From positions 434,001-498,000 of the forward strand of contig NZ_VLKH01000001.1 in assembly GCF_007830175.1 (NCBI RefSeq): a stretch of DNA of 64,000 nt, read 5' to 3'. This document shows positions 18,761 through 27,720 of the stretch, piece by piece. Position numbers and translations under genes: made by a program. The notes under the pieces were generated by a model. It saw nothing but the letters and a program-made list of their open reading frames with translations, had not been told where the DNA came from and ran no database searches. The DNA is from Sedimentibacter saalensis. GTDB taxonomy: Bacteria; Bacillota; Clostridia; Tissierellales; Sedimentibacteraceae. Every line of letters begins with the position of its first letter. The first letter of the stretch is position 1.

Positions 18761-19051
18761 TTTTAGCGACATATTCACAAAATCAAAAGCACTATAATGA
18801 ATACAACATGCAATTTTCGACATCTATTTAAAGATACTTTTTTGAAAATTGCCCAGAAGGGATAAAAACATATATTATTTATAAAAAATTAATTGTATTT
18901 TACTTATATTTTGCAGCAAAATCAAAAAACTAAAAAGACACCAACCTATTGCAGTCAGTGCCTTTCCTCAATTGGTTAATTACATATTGCTTACTTCTTC
19001 GTGCTCATGTGCTTCTTTATATTTTAAGCGAGTAGCTTTACCTCCCCTAAT
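18761..19051. repeat. Duplicated segment, copy B (parent)
   Basis: Parent of the 14011-14301 copy. It comprises the last 72 bases of spoIIID and about 220 bases downstream; the intact gene here shows which copy is original. Confidence 0.9.
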
Positions 19052-19255
19052 GTGGCGTTCAGACTTATTTTTTAGCAAAACTCTTTTAACTTCGCTTGCA
19101 GCTGGAGGGTTCAATTTGGGAAGACGTTCTGTAACATCCTTATGGACTGTGCTTTTGCTGACACCGAATTTTTTTGCTGTCTGTCTTACAGTAGATTCAG
19201 TACTTATTATAAATTCCGCAATTTCCATGGCTCTCCGTTCTATGTAATCTTTCAT
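18980..19255 (-). CDS. spoIIID: Sporulation transcription factor SpoIIID
   Basis: 91 residues, the usual length. Helix-turn-helix 'TVRQTAKKFGVSKSTVHKDV' at about 22-41, then 'RLPKLNP' and a basic C-terminus 'RHIRGGKATRLKYK', all characteristic. It controls mother-cell genes during sporulation as a small DNA-binding protein. AAAGGGGGTTAAAC precedes the ATG. Upstream on the same strand is spoIIQ. Its 3' end was copied to 14230-14301. Confidence 0.95.
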   Translation of the reverse strand: MKDYIERRAMEIAEFIISTESTVRQTAKKFGVSKSTVHKDVTERLPKLNPPAASEVKRVLLKNKSERHIRGGKATRLKYKEAHEHEEVSNM

Positions 19256-19327
19256 GTTTAACCCCCTTTGGCTATACCGTCTTATTACATTTTTATGCGT
19301 TAATGTCTTTGTTAGAACATTATTTTG

Positions 19328-20044
19328 TTATTGAACAGTAATATAGTCCATGGGGTTAACATTTTTACCGTCAACAATCAATTCGAAATGCAGATGAGCT
19401 CCGTCAGCTGATTCTACACTTACGGTTTTTCCTACATTTCCTATTGTTTGTCCTTGTTTAACAGAATCACCAACAGCCACGGTTGAAGAAACCAAGTTGT
19501 TGTATAATGTTTTAACATTGTTTCCATGGTCAATAATAACTTCTGTGCCTGTAATCTCTGAGTTATTTACAGCTTCAACAGTTCCTGCAAATGCAGATTC
19601 AATCATCAACGTGTCCTTTGGCTTGATATCAACGCCGTTATGTACTCTCCATTCTCCAATTGCTTCATAATATACAAGGTCATTCAAAGTAAATTCCCTG
19701 ATTATTTCACCTGCCAATGGCAATTTCATTGTTTTTAAGTCAAGGCTTTTTGCTTCCTGCTCATCATCTTTATCATTGCCGGCATTTTCATAATCTTCAA
19801 TCACACCTTCAATATAATCCTCATATGGGTCTACATTGGCACCTATGTTTTCGTCTTCCGTTTCATTTTCTGCCAAATCATTTCCTTTATCTGAATTTGG
19901 ATTCGATGTATATCTCCAAATTATTGCAGTTGATAAAAGTACAATACAAAGTGCAATTATAAAGAAACTTGTATCCCTGTTCTTGAGTCTAATAAAGAAA
20001 TTTTTCATTTTCGCCTGAGCGTTTTTAAATCTGTTGTTCTTCAT
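19328..20044 (-). CDS. spoIIQ: SpoIIQ-type M23 peptidase
   Basis: 238 residues: cytoplasmic basic start, one membrane segment (about 27-44), an acidic linker, then a LytM/M23 domain (about 110-238) with 'HNGVDI' (HxxxD) and 'HLHFE', so the zinc site looks intact, unlike Bacillus SpoIIQ. SpoIIQ sits in the forespore membrane and with mother-cell partners forms the engulfment channel. The call rests on position between spoIID and spoIIID. ACAGGAGGTTTAC precedes the ATG. Confidence 0.8.
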   Translation of the reverse strand: MKNNRFKNAQAKMKNFFIRLKNRDTSFFIIALCIVLLSTAIIWRYTSNPNSDKGNDLAENETEDENIGANVDPYEDYIEGVIEDYENAGNDKDDEQEAKSLDLKTMKLPLAGEIIREFTLNDLVYYEAIGEWRVHNGVDIKPKDTLMIESAFAGTVEAVNNSEITGTEVIIDHGNNVKTLYNNLVSSTVAVGDSVKQGQTIGNVGKTVSVESADGAHLHFELIVDGKNVNPMDYITVQ

Positions 20045-20177
20045 GTAAACCTCCTGTTTATCTTCTTTATTATCTTCACATAGTGTGTCCCATTTTTTTT
20101 ATTTAATACATAATTGTTCTATTTTTTTTTATTGCTCATAAAATATTATGAAACTTATGATAAAAGGGGTTGATATT

Positions 20178-21239
20178 ATGTTAAACCGAATGATTTATGC
20201 TGCTGTAATATTTGCAATGCTTCTGACAATTCCTAACATTTCTCTGGCTGTATTGGAGAATAAATTTGATACTAAAGGTGAAGTTGCAACTGCAGATACC
20301 AAAAGCAGCAATGAAGGCAATGAAACAAAAGAGTCACAAGAGGGTAATGATGAAGAGATACTTGAAACTTACAGCATTGAAGAACCTGAGCTCATTAAGG
20401 TGTACAACGTAAAAACAAATGATGTTATGGTTATTGATTTTGAGGATTACCTCAAGGGAGTTGTGGCTTCAGAAATGCCTGCCGAATTCAATATTGAAGC
20501 GCTGAAGGCACAGGTAATTACAGCAAGAACATATCTTTTGTACAGAATGAAGAAATATCCTGAAGGACAGCCTGAACACACGGATGCTCCCATATGCTCG
20601 GGAACCCACTGCCAGGTGTGGACTTCAAAGGAGGATCTCATTGCCTCCCACGATGACGGATGGTACGATGCATATTGGGGTAAAATTGAAGAATCTGTAA
20701 ATTCAACAAGAGGACAGATTTTAACTTACGAAGGCAAAATCATTGAGCCTTTGTTTCATTCTGCCAGCGGAGGAAGAACTGAAAATTCAGAGGATGTTTT
20801 TTCTGCTTCTGTTCCATACTTAAGAAGTGTTGAAAGTCCTTATGAAAGTGAAGCTCCAAAACTTCATGCTTCTGTCAAGGTGACAGTCAGTGACTTTATA
20901 AACAAAATTGAATCCGTTTATGGAGACTTAGGGCTCACAAAAGACAACCTTGATGATATGATAGTGCTTGGAGAGGTCAGTGAAGGTGGAAAAATAAAGA
21001 CATTGTTGGTTAATGGTGCTGAAATCACAGGACGTGAAATGCGTTCAATTTTTGGTCTCAATTCTACAAACTTCAGTTTCATTCAGACGGGAAATGAAAT
21101 AGAAATTGTAACAACAGGTTACGGACACGGCGTAGGAATGAGCCAGTGGGGTGCTGATGGAATGGCCGAAGAAGGTTATAATTACAAGGAAATCTTGAAA
21201 CATTACTACACAGGAGTTGAAATTGTAAGCATGAAGTAA
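20178..21239 (+). CDS. spoIID: Stage II sporulation protein D (SpoIID/LytB)
   Basis: About 353 residues: N-terminal anchor (about 5-22), an acidic linker, then the SpoIID domain with 'DYLKGVVASEMPAEFNIEAL' (catalytic Glu) and the C-terminal 'GYGHGVGMSQWGADGMA'. It is a lytic transglycosylase that degrades septal peptidoglycan during engulfment. The frame opens at 20148, but AAAGGGG ends eight bases before the ATG at 20178. Divergent from spoIIQ; the 130-base gap should hold sporulation sigma promoters, which I could not fix by eye. Confidence 0.92.
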   Translation: MLNRMIYAAVIFAMLLTIPNISLAVLENKFDTKGEVATADTKSSNEGNETKESQEGNDEEILETYSIEEPELIKVYNVKTNDVMVIDFEDYLKGVVASEMPAEFNIEALKAQVITARTYLLYRMKKYPEGQPEHTDAPICSGTHCQVWTSKEDLIASHDDGWYDAYWGKIEESVNSTRGQILTYEGKIIEPLFHSASGGRTENSEDVFSASVPYLRSVESPYESEAPKLHASVKVTVSDFINKIESVYGDLGLTKDNLDDMIVLGEVSEGGKIKTLLVNGAEITGREMRSIFGLNSTNFSFIQTGNEIEIVTTGYGHGVGMSQWGADGMAEEGYNYKEILKHYYTGVEIVSMK

Positions 21240-21240
21240 A

Positions 21241-21274
21241 GCAATTAAGAATTAAGAGTTAAGAGTTAAAAATT
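21241..21274. repeat. Short direct repeat flanking the HesB-like gene
   Basis: The motif taagagttaagagttaaaaa occurs here and again at 21748-21769, just before and after the HesB-like gene. Copies differ only at the edges. Confidence 0.6.
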
Positions 21275-21419
21275 TTATGTATATCAGGTCAGTTTGTTTT
21301 GCATATGTGTACGAGAATTAAAATCGCATGATTATTTAATATAATTTATTATGTACAACACAATTTTAATATGATATCATGATGTGTAACAAAAATGATT
21401 AACCAGAAAGGATTATACC

Positions 21420-21743
21420 ATGATATTTATAAATGATACAGCATACGATGAATTCAAGGCATTGCTTGATGAGGCAAATGTTGATTCATACAACATAAGA
21501 ATAGGAATTGACAACTATGCATGCAGCGGCCCTGTATTTGGAATATCAGTGAGCGAAGCTACTGATGGTGATGATGTTGAAACAATCAAAGAAGTCACTT
21601 TCATTGCAGAAAAATCACTGATTGAACAATTTGGAGGATTCATAATTGTTTCAAGCGAAGAAAACAACGGATACGGTGTAGGTCTTAAACCGGTTGTTCA
21701 GCCTCAGTCAGGCTGCAGCGGATGCGGCGGCGGATGCCACTAA
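21420..21743 (+). CDS. HesB/IscA-like protein with C-terminal CxxCxxxC
   Basis: 107 residues in the HesB-like fold: 'YNIRIGIDNYACSGPVFGIS' carries the first conserved Cys, and the tail reads 'SGCSGCGGGCH'. The pattern matches the HesB-related family in which some members carry selenocysteine; here the first position is an ordinary Cys codon. Probably binds iron-sulfur or metal. The ATG follows AGAAAGGATTATACC. Monocistronic, with its own terminator. Confidence 0.75.
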   Translation: MIFINDTAYDEFKALLDEANVDSYNIRIGIDNYACSGPVFGISVSEATDGDDVETIKEVTFIAEKSLIEQFGGFIIVSSEENNGYGVGLKPVVQPQSGCSGCGGGCH

Positions 21744-21775
21744 ACAATTAAGAGTTAAGAGTTAAAAATTATTTA

Positions 21776-21803
21776 AGCTAACGGATACCGTTAGCTTTTT
21801 TTA
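21776..21803 (+). terminator. Terminator of the HesB-like gene
   Basis: AGCTAACGG-ATA-CCGTTAGCT followed by seven T. Confidence 0.9.
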
Positions 21804-21835
21804 TTATATGAATTATGAGATGTACAGCAACAATC

Positions 21836-21862
21836 CGGGCGGACACGAGGTCCTCCCCTACA
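21836..21862. repeat. GTAGGGG-type palindromic repeat, half element
   Basis: Reverse orientation of the unit tgtaggggaggacctcgtgt also seen at 41679, 48665, 48801 and in inverted form at 48721. Self-complementary core GGACACGAGGTCC. Confidence 0.7.
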
Positions 21863-21976
21863 CATGGAAATTCAAGTTCACCAGAAAATGCTGATATCAT
21901 CAGTCTGTAACCCTTCATTACAAAAACCGGCAACAAAAAAGACTTGTGCGAGCACAAATCTTCATTTTATTGTTTA

Positions 21977-22261
21977 TTAGTCTGCTACGTATGGCATTAA
22001 AGCAATAGTTCTTGCTCTTTTAATTGCTCTTGTTACCATTCTCTGGTGTTTAGCACAAGCACCTGTGATTCTTCTTGGTAATATTTTACCTCTTTCAGTT
22101 GTATATTTCTTTAACTTTCCAAGGTCTTTATAATCTATATGTGTAGCTTTTTCCTGGCAGAACTGGCACACTTTCTTGCGTGGTCTTCTTTTGTTGCCCA
22201 TTCTGTCATTTCTGTCGCCTCTATCTTCTCTAGAGTTGTTTCCGCCTTGTCTTGAACTCAT
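21977..22261 (-). CDS. rpsR: 30S ribosomal protein S18
   Basis: 94 residues. The acidic/Arg-rich N-terminal tail is followed by '[10 protein letters not shown]', '[20 protein letters not shown]' and '[11 protein letters not shown]', the S18 signature. S18 pairs with S6 in the small-subunit platform. The Cys pair (CxxC) marks the zinc-type S18. AAGGAGGAAATATAA precedes the ATG. Last gene of rpsF-ssb-rpsR. Confidence 0.98.
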   Translation of the reverse strand: MSSRQGGNNSREDRGDRNDRMGNKRRPRKKVCQFCQEKATHIDYKDLGKLKKYTTERGKILPRRITGACAKHQRMVTRAIKRARTIALMPYVAD

Positions 22262-22293
22262 TTATATTTCCTCCTTCCGTAATATTCTATTCA

Positions 22294-22758
22294 TTAAAAT
22301 GGGATATCTTCATCATCTACTGGCTGGAAAATGTCATTGTCTTCATCTGGGAATCCATCGAAAAAGCTGCTATCTGGCTGAACCGGTCTTCCCTGTTGCG
22401 GTGACGATGATTGGCCTTTTCCTGCGCCAACAAATTCTATTCTATCTGCTACGATATCGGTTGTATATCTTTTTTCGCCTGACTGTGTAGTGTAACTGCC
22501 TGTTGAAATTCTGCCGTGAACTGCACATTGGCTTCCTTTTGCAAGGTAGTTTGCACAATTTTCAGCTTGTTTTCCGAATACAGTTATACCTATAAAATCC
22601 GCGGTCTGTTTTCCTTGAGATGTCGCTTCTTGTTTCTTATCTCTTGACATTTCTCTGTCTACAGCTAAAGTGAATTTTGCTACAGCCATACCTGTTGAAG
22701 GTATGAATCTCAGTTCCGGATCTCTGGCTAGTCTTCCAATTAATACAACACTATTCAT
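22294..22758 (-). CDS. ssb: Single-stranded DNA-binding protein
   Basis: 154 residues: OB fold (about 1-110) with 'MNSVVLIGRLARDPELR' and 'WG/FGKQAE'-type strands, a Gly/Gln/Pro linker, and the acidic tip 'DDEDIPF' that recruits partner proteins. Binds single-stranded DNA during replication and repair. AGAGGATAAAAT precedes the ATG. The rpsF-ssb-rpsR order is standard in Firmicutes. Confidence 0.98.
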   Translation of the reverse strand: MNSVVLIGRLARDPELRFIPSTGMAVAKFTLAVDREMSRDKKQEATSQGKQTADFIGITVFGKQAENCANYLAKGSQCAVHGRISTGSYTTQSGEKRYTTDIVADRIEFVGAGKGQSSSPQQGRPVQPDSSFFDGFPDEDNDIFQPVDDEDIPF

Positions 22759-22782
22759 ATTTTATCCTCTTTTATATAGTTT

Positions 22783-23070
22783 CTATTCTTCTACTGTTAT
22801 CATGTGTCTAACAAAGTTATCGCTGATTTTACAAATTCTGTCTATTTCATTAACAGCATCTGCTTCTGATGTAAAGTCAACGAATACATAATAACCTTCT
22901 CTTTTTTTGTCGATTTCATAAGCAAGTCTTCTCTGACCCCACTCATTAACCTTTTCGATTGTTCCTTGTCTTTCAGTTATTATGTTTTTTACTTTTTCGA
23001 TTTCAGCGTTTCTTACATCTTCTTCTAAATTAGCAAGCAGAATGAATGCGCCTTCATATTTTCTCATCAT
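22783..23070 (-). CDS. rpsF: 30S ribosomal protein S6
   Basis: 95 residues: 'MMRKYEGAFILLANLEE', 'WGQRRLAYEIDKKREGYYVF' and 'RHMITVEE' are typical. The open frame extends 25 codons further, but GGGAGGTGACTCAA lies just before the ATG at 23070, giving the family length. First gene of the rpsF-ssb-rpsR operon. Confidence 0.97.
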   Translation of the reverse strand: MMRKYEGAFILLANLEEDVRNAEIEKVKNIITERQGTIEKVNEWGQRRLAYEIDKKREGYYVFVDFTSEADAVNEIDRICKISDNFVRHMITVEE

Positions 23071-23130
23071 TTGAGTCACCTCCCTTTGGACTTTGGCCCC
23101 TGTACTCCCAGGAGCAAGGATAGCGAATAT

Positions 23131-23159
23131 ATTATAGCATTGCACAAAATTTTATACAA
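23131..23159 (-). promoter_or_regulatory. Likely promoter of rpsF-ssb-rpsR
   Basis: Minus strand TTGTAT, 17 bases, TATAAT. The -10 is perfect, the -35 weak. It would start transcription about 55 bases before rpsF. Confidence 0.55.
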
Positions 23160-23204
23160 GCATTTTTTTGATTTTTTCCAAATTTATTTTAATTACATAA
23201 ATCA

Positions 23205-23233
23205 TTGACTAGTTTACACTTAAGTGCTAAGAT
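23205..23233 (+). promoter_or_regulatory. Promoter of the thiamine operon
   Basis: TTGACT, 17 bases, TAAGAT; the predicted start near 23240 lies just before the TPP aptamer. Confidence 0.7.
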
Positions 23234-23250
23234 TAATACAATTAAATATT

Positions 23251-23326
23251 TCGGGAGCTTTTGAAGGCTGAGAGGAAACATTGGTTTCGACCGTACCTGA
23301 TTTGGATAATGCCAACGTAGGGAACA
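23251..23326 (+). promoter_or_regulatory. TPP riboswitch (thi operon)
   Basis: Contains the conserved elements GGGAGC, GGCTGAGAGG, ACCTGAT..GGATAATGCCAACGTAGGGAA in order and spacing. Binds thiamin pyrophosphate; a terminator follows at 23355, so control is probably by premature termination. Confidence 0.95.
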
Positions 23327-23354
23327 TTGCAATGATACTATTGTATTAGCATAT

Positions 23355-23389
23355 AGCGCACTTCACAAGCAGGTGCGCTTTTTATTTTA
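23355..23389 (+). terminator. Riboswitch terminator
   Basis: AGCGCAC / GTGCGCT with an 11-base loop followed by TTTTTATTTT, 29 bases after the aptamer and about 70 before thiW. Confidence 0.85.
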
Positions 23390-23457
23390 CATTTTTGTCA
23401 GATGCAGCAGGTAATACTCTGAGACCAAAATATTTAAAATAAAATTTGGAGGTTTTT

Positions 23458-23952
23458 ATGTCAAATTCAAAGAAATTAGCCCAGGCAGGAATTTTAATTG
23501 CCGTGGGTGTGGTGTGTTCAACATTTTCAATACCCATTGGAGCAGCAAAAGTTTTTCCAGTGCAGCATTTCATCAACGTTCTTGCAGGTGTTACTCTTGG
23601 ACCTTTTTACGGCGTCAGCATGGCTTTTGTAACATCTCTGCTCCGTGTAATGATTGGTACAGGAAGTCTTCTGGCTTTCCCTGGAAGCATGTGCGGAGCA
23701 TTCTTATGCGGCACGCTTTACAAGCATACTGAAAAAACGTCCCTTGCTTTTCTCGGTGAAATAGTGGGAACAGGAATAATAGGAGCATTGCTGGCTTATC
23801 CTGTGGCATCTATTGTAATGGGGCGTGAGGCTGCATTATTTGGTTTTATTGTTCCCTTTGGAATAAGTTCTGTTGCAGGTGCAGGAATTTCTTTAGTTTT
23901 TATAACAGCTTTGAAAAAAACCGGATTACAAATAATTGGAGGTATTAAATGA
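23458..23952 (+). CDS. thiW: ThiW, ECF thiazole-precursor transporter S component
   Basis: 164 residues with about five hydrophobic segments and the ThiW features '[18 protein letters not shown]' and '[15 protein letters not shown]'. ThiW is the substrate-binding membrane subunit for thiazole uptake and needs a shared ECF ATPase module encoded elsewhere. TTGGAGG is seven bases before the ATG at 23458. Its stop overlaps the thiC start (TAAATGA). Confidence 0.93.
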   Translation: MSNSKKLAQAGILIAVGVVCSTFSIPIGAAKVFPVQHFINVLAGVTLGPFYGVSMAFVTSLLRVMIGTGSLLAFPGSMCGAFLCGTLYKHTEKTSLAFLGEIVGTGIIGALLAYPVASIVMGREAALFGFIVPFGISSVAGAGISLVFITALKKTGLQIIGGIK

Positions 23953-25256
23953 AAAATTACAGCACACAAATGGAAGCAGCAAAAAATGGAATCATAACTT
24001 CTGAAATGGAAGTAGTGGCAGAAAAGGAAAATATGAATGCCGAGAAAATAAGAGAACTTGTAGCCCTTGGAAGGGTTGCTATACCTGCTAACATAAATCA
24101 CAAATCCCTGAGTCCCGAGGGTATAGGCGAAGGTCTTAAAACAAAAATAAATGTAAATCTTGGTGTTTCAGGTGACTGCGCGAATTATGAAAAAGAATTC
24201 GAAAAGGTTAAAATGTCCATTGAATTTGGTGCAGAAGCAATAATGGACCTGAGTAACTACGGCAAGACAAACACATTCAGAAAGCAGCTCATAGATTATT
24301 CTCCTGCGATGATTGGAACTGTACCCATGTATGATGCCATCGGATATCTGGAAAAAGATCTTCTGGAAATAAAGGCAGAAGACTTTCTGAGAGTTATTGA
24401 AGCTCATGCTGCTGAAGGTGTTGATTTCATGACTATTCATGCGGGATTAAACAAGAGGTCAATTGAAAGCTTCAAGCGTTCAAAACGACTTACAAACATT
24501 GTTTCAAGAGGAGGTTCACTGATTTTCGCTTGGATGGAAATGACGGGAAATGAAAATCCATTCTACGAACACTACGATGAGCTGCTGGACATATTGTACA
24601 AATATGATGTAACCATAAGCCTTGGGGATGCACTGAGGCCGGGAAGCATTAACGATTCAACAGATGCAGGACAAATTTCAGAACTAATTGAAATTGGACA
24701 CCTGACAAAAAGAGCGTGGGACAAAAATGTGCAGGTACTGGTTGAAGGGCCTGGACACATGGCATTAAATGAAATTGCAGCAAACATGCAGCTTCAGAAA
24801 AGACTTTGTCACGGTGCTCCATTTTACGTTCTTGGGCCAATTGTTACAGACATTGCTCCCGGTTATGATCACATAACATCAGCCATTGGCGGAGCTGTTG
24901 CTGCTGCAAACGGAGCAGACTTTCTGTGCTATGTCACTCCTGCAGAACACTTGAGACTTCCCGATGTTAATGATGTAAAAGAAGGAATAATAGCCTCAAA
25001 AATTGCTGCCCATGCTGCAGATATAGCAAAAGGAATTCCTAATGCCAGAGACATAGACAACAAAATGAGCGATGCGAGAAGAAGAATCGACTGGGAAGAG
25101 ATGTTTTCTTACGCCATAGACAAAAAAAAGGCAAGGGAATATTTTGAAAGTACACCTCCTGCTGACAAACACAGCTGTTCAATGTGCGGAAAAATGTGCG
25201 CCATGAGGACAACAAACAAAATATTAAACGGCGAGAAAGTCGAATTTTCAAACTAA
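23949..25256 (+). CDS. thiC: Phosphomethylpyrimidine synthase ThiC
   Basis: 435 residues, the short anaerobe-type ThiC. Core motifs 'DLSNYGKT', '[10 protein letters not shown]', 'SLGDALRPG', '[11 protein letters not shown]' and '[12 protein letters not shown]'-type are present. The C-terminal iron-sulfur motif reads CSMCGKMC (CX2CX3C as translated). A radical SAM enzyme that makes HMP-P from aminoimidazole ribotide. Start overlaps the thiW stop by four bases. Confidence 0.97.
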   Translation: MKNYSTQMEAAKNGIITSEMEVVAEKENMNAEKIRELVALGRVAIPANINHKSLSPEGIGEGLKTKINVNLGVSGDCANYEKEFEKVKMSIEFGAEAIMDLSNYGKTNTFRKQLIDYSPAMIGTVPMYDAIGYLEKDLLEIKAEDFLRVIEAHAAEGVDFMTIHAGLNKRSIESFKRSKRLTNIVSRGGSLIFAWMEMTGNENPFYEHYDELLDILYKYDVTISLGDALRPGSINDSTDAGQISELIEIGHLTKRAWDKNVQVLVEGPGHMALNEIAANMQLQKRLCHGAPFYVLGPIVTDIAPGYDHITSAIGGAVAAANGADFLCYVTPAEHLRLPDVNDVKEGIIASKIAAHAADIAKGIPNARDIDNKMSDARRRIDWEEMFSYAIDKKKAREYFESTPPADKHSCSMCGKMCAMRTTNKILNGEKVEFSN

Positions 25257-25277
25257 TATTTCAAAGGAGGCGACATC

Positions 25278-26099
25278 TTGTTTTCTAACGCTCTAAAAAA
25301 AATAAAAGAAACATGTCCGCTGGTTCACAACATAACAAACTACGTTACGGTTAATGACTGTGCTAATGTTCTCTTGTCTCTTGGTGCTTCACCCATAATG
25401 GCAGATGATGAACTGGAGGTTGAAGAAATAACATCCATGAGCAGCGCACTTGTCATAAACATAGGAACCTTGAACTCACGCACTGTACAGTCAATGATAC
25501 TTGCAGGAAAAAAGGCAAATGAAATGAACATCCCTGTTGTACTTGATCCTGTTGGTGCCGGAGCCTCAAGACTAAGAACAGAAACTACGTTTAGACTCCT
25601 CAATGAAATAAAATTTACAGCAATTAGGGGAAATATCTCAGAAATAAAAACTATTGGGAGTTTAAGCAGTACAACAAGGGGCGTCGATGCTGACAATTCT
25701 GACAGCATTACACATGAAAAAATTTCTGATACTGCTGAATTTGCCAAAAAGCTTTCCATTGCAACAGGAGCAGTCATATCCATAACAGGAGCAATTGACA
25801 TAGTATCAGACAGAGAAAAATCATACATAATTAAAAACGGGCATCCCATGATGAGTAAAATTTCAGGAACAGGATGTATGCTTTCTTCCATAACAGGCGC
25901 ATTTGCTGCATCAGGTGATAATATTCTGGATTCCTGCGCTGCTGCTGTGTGTACCATGGGCATATGCGGTGAGGAAGCTTATGAAAAAATCATGAAATCT
26001 GGCAGCGGAACATCTTCATTTAAAACACATCTAATTGATTATATGGGAATCATGGATGACAATGTGCTCGAAGGGAGGGCCAAAATTGAAATTAGATAG
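25278..26099 (+). CDS. thiM: Hydroxyethylthiazole kinase ThiM
   Basis: 273 residues: 'PLVHNITNYVTVNDCAN', 'VLDPVGAGASRLRT' and 'ISGTGCMLSSITGAF' define the family. Phosphorylates hydroxyethylthiazole salvaged by ThiW. TTG start with AAAGGAGGCGACATC upstream. Third gene of the operon. Confidence 0.96.
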   Translation: MFSNALKKIKETCPLVHNITNYVTVNDCANVLLSLGASPIMADDELEVEEITSMSSALVINIGTLNSRTVQSMILAGKKANEMNIPVVLDPVGAGASRLRTETTFRLLNEIKFTAIRGNISEIKTIGSLSSTTRGVDADNSDSITHEKISDTAEFAKKLSIATGAVISITGAIDIVSDREKSYIIKNGHPMMSKISGTGCMLSSITGAFAASGDNILDSCAAAVCTMGICGEEAYEKIMKSGSGTSSFKTHLIDYMGIMDDNVLEGRAKIEIR

Positions 26100-26730
26100 A
26101 AATTCAATGGTTCTTTATGCAATAACTGGACGCACATGGCTTGGAGACAAAAAACTTTCTGAAGTTGTGGAACAAGCCATACTTGGCGGAGCGACATTTG
26201 TACAGCTCAGGGAAAAAAATGTGAGTTTTGATGAATTTGTTCAGCTGGCAAGAGAAGTAAAATCTGTAACTGACAAGTACAATGTTCCTTTTGTAATAAA
26301 CGACAATGTTGAAGTTGCCCTAAGAGTTGATGCCGACGGTGTTCACATAGGACAGGGCGATGTCTCTGTTAAATCAGCAAGAGACATGCTTGGCAGACAT
26401 AAAATTATAGGCGTTTCTGCAAAAAATGCCCATGCAGCAGTTTCAGCCCAGCTTGAAGGAGCTGATTACATAGGTGCAGGTTCTGTTTTTTCAACTTCAA
26501 CCAAACTTGATGCGGAAAACATCAATCTTGATATATTGAAAGAAATAACCTCTTCCGTGAGCATTCCTGTTGTAGCAATAGGCGGAATCAACAAGGACAA
26601 TGTGCTAAATCTTTCTGGATGCGGTATTGATGGAATTTGTGCAATATCAGCAATCTTTGGACAGGCAGATGTAAGGAAAGCTGCTTCAGAACTATTTAAG
26701 CTGTCTGAACAAACAGTTGGAGGATACTGA
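26086..26730 (+). CDS. thiE: Thiamine-phosphate synthase ThiE
   Basis: About 214 residues: 'LYAITGRTWLGDKKL', 'FVQLREKN', 'FVINDNVEVALRVDADGVHIGQGD' and 'VAIGGINKDNV' are typical. Joins HMP-PP and thiazole phosphate. The frame opens at 26035, but GGGAGG ends six or seven bases before a TTG at 26086, which gives the normal N-terminus and overlaps the thiM end by 14 bases. Confidence 0.96.
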   Translation: MKLDRNSMVLYAITGRTWLGDKKLSEVVEQAILGGATFVQLREKNVSFDEFVQLAREVKSVTDKYNVPFVINDNVEVALRVDADGVHIGQGDVSVKSARDMLGRHKIIGVSAKNAHAAVSAQLEGADYIGAGSVFSTSTKLDAENINLDILKEITSSVSIPVVAIGGINKDNVLNLSGCGIDGICAISAIFGQADVRKAASELFKLSEQTVGGY

Positions 26731-27509
26731 TGAGAAAAATACTTGCCATTGCCGGATCTGACTGCAGCGGCGGCGCAGGAATACAGGCTGACCTCAAGAC
26801 AATAACAAGCCATAAAATGTACGGCATGAGTGTTATAACAGCTCTTACTGCTCAAAACACAACAGGGGTATTCGGAGTCATGGAGTCCACCCCTGATTTT
26901 GCAGCAAAACAGCTTGATGCCGTATTTTCTGACATTTATCCGGATGCTGTTAAAATTGGAATGGTTTCAAGCAAGACACTTATTGAGGTAATAGCTGAAA
27001 AGCTCGCTGAATATAAAGCAAAAAATATTGTTCTTGATCCGGTTATGATTTCAACCAGCGGAAGCAAACTTTTAAATGATGATGCAATTGAAACTCTCAA
27101 ATATAAACTCATGCCTCTGGCAGACATAATAACACCAAATATTCCGGAAGCCGAATGTCTTTCAGGAATTAAAATTAAAAACAAGCAGGACATGGAAGAG
27201 GCAGCACTTAAAATTTCAAAAAATTTCCCGGGACATATCTTAATCAAAGGCGGCCACCTTGAAGACTCAAGCGACGACCTTCTATTCCATGACGGAATGT
27301 TTTCCTGGTACAATCATGAAAAAATAAAAAACACCAATACCCATGGAACAGGTTGTACACTGTCATCAGCCATAGCCTGCAGCCTGGCTGACGGTTTCAC
27401 AGTTGCTGAAAGCATCTTCAATGCAAAGAATTACCTGACAGGAGCCCTCAACTACAATCTTAACCTCGGAAAGGGAAGAGGTCCTCTAAATCATTGCTGG
27501 AACATATAA
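26730..27509 (+). CDS. thiD: HMP/HMP-P kinase ThiD
   Basis: 259 residues: 'IAGSDCSGGAGIQADLKT', 'VLDPVMISTSG', 'TPNIPEAE' and 'THGTGCTLSSAIA' define ThiD. Phosphorylates HMP and HMP-P. Its ATG shares a base with the thiE stop (TGATG). Last gene of thiWCMED; no thiazole-making genes (thiS/G/F/H) are here, consistent with thiazole salvage. Confidence 0.96.
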   Translation: MRKILAIAGSDCSGGAGIQADLKTITSHKMYGMSVITALTAQNTTGVFGVMESTPDFAAKQLDAVFSDIYPDAVKIGMVSSKTLIEVIAEKLAEYKAKNIVLDPVMISTSGSKLLNDDAIETLKYKLMPLADIITPNIPEAECLSGIKIKNKQDMEEAALKISKNFPGHILIKGGHLEDSSDDLLFHDGMFSWYNHEKIKNTNTHGTGCTLSSAIACSLADGFTVAESIFNAKNYLTGALNYNLNLGKGRGPLNHCWNI

Positions 27510-27673
27510 AAAAGTTGCTCCGCAACTCCGCTAGGGGGACCTATGTCCCCCTTCGGCGTTAAAACGCATACGCGTTTTAACGCCGCACCCCCCTTAACGG
27601 CAAGGACGTCCCGTCCTTTGCAATCCTCGTTTTATATATGATAGGAAAGAGAACTTTCCTATCATATATAAAA
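27508..27673. repeat. Multi-hairpin repeat element, copy 1
   Basis: About 166 bases after thiD, closely matching 35469-35634. Hairpins in order: AGTTGC-TCC-GCAACT; AGGGGGAC-CTAT-GTCCCCCT; CGGCGTTAAAACGC/GCGTTTTAACGCCG (27554-27585); AAGGACG-TCC-CGTCCTT; and a 20-bp arm beginning TTTTATATATGATAGG. The unpaired parts are identical in the two copies while several arms differ but still pair. Not a known IS by eye. Confidence 0.85.
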
Positions 27674-27720
27674 GAGATGAATTAATTCATCTCAGTTTAA
27701 TGACAAATATATATGGACGT

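Noticed and set aside
25340..25963. Minus-strand open frame of 207 codons
   Set aside because: Antisense within thiM, inside a continuous thiamine operon.
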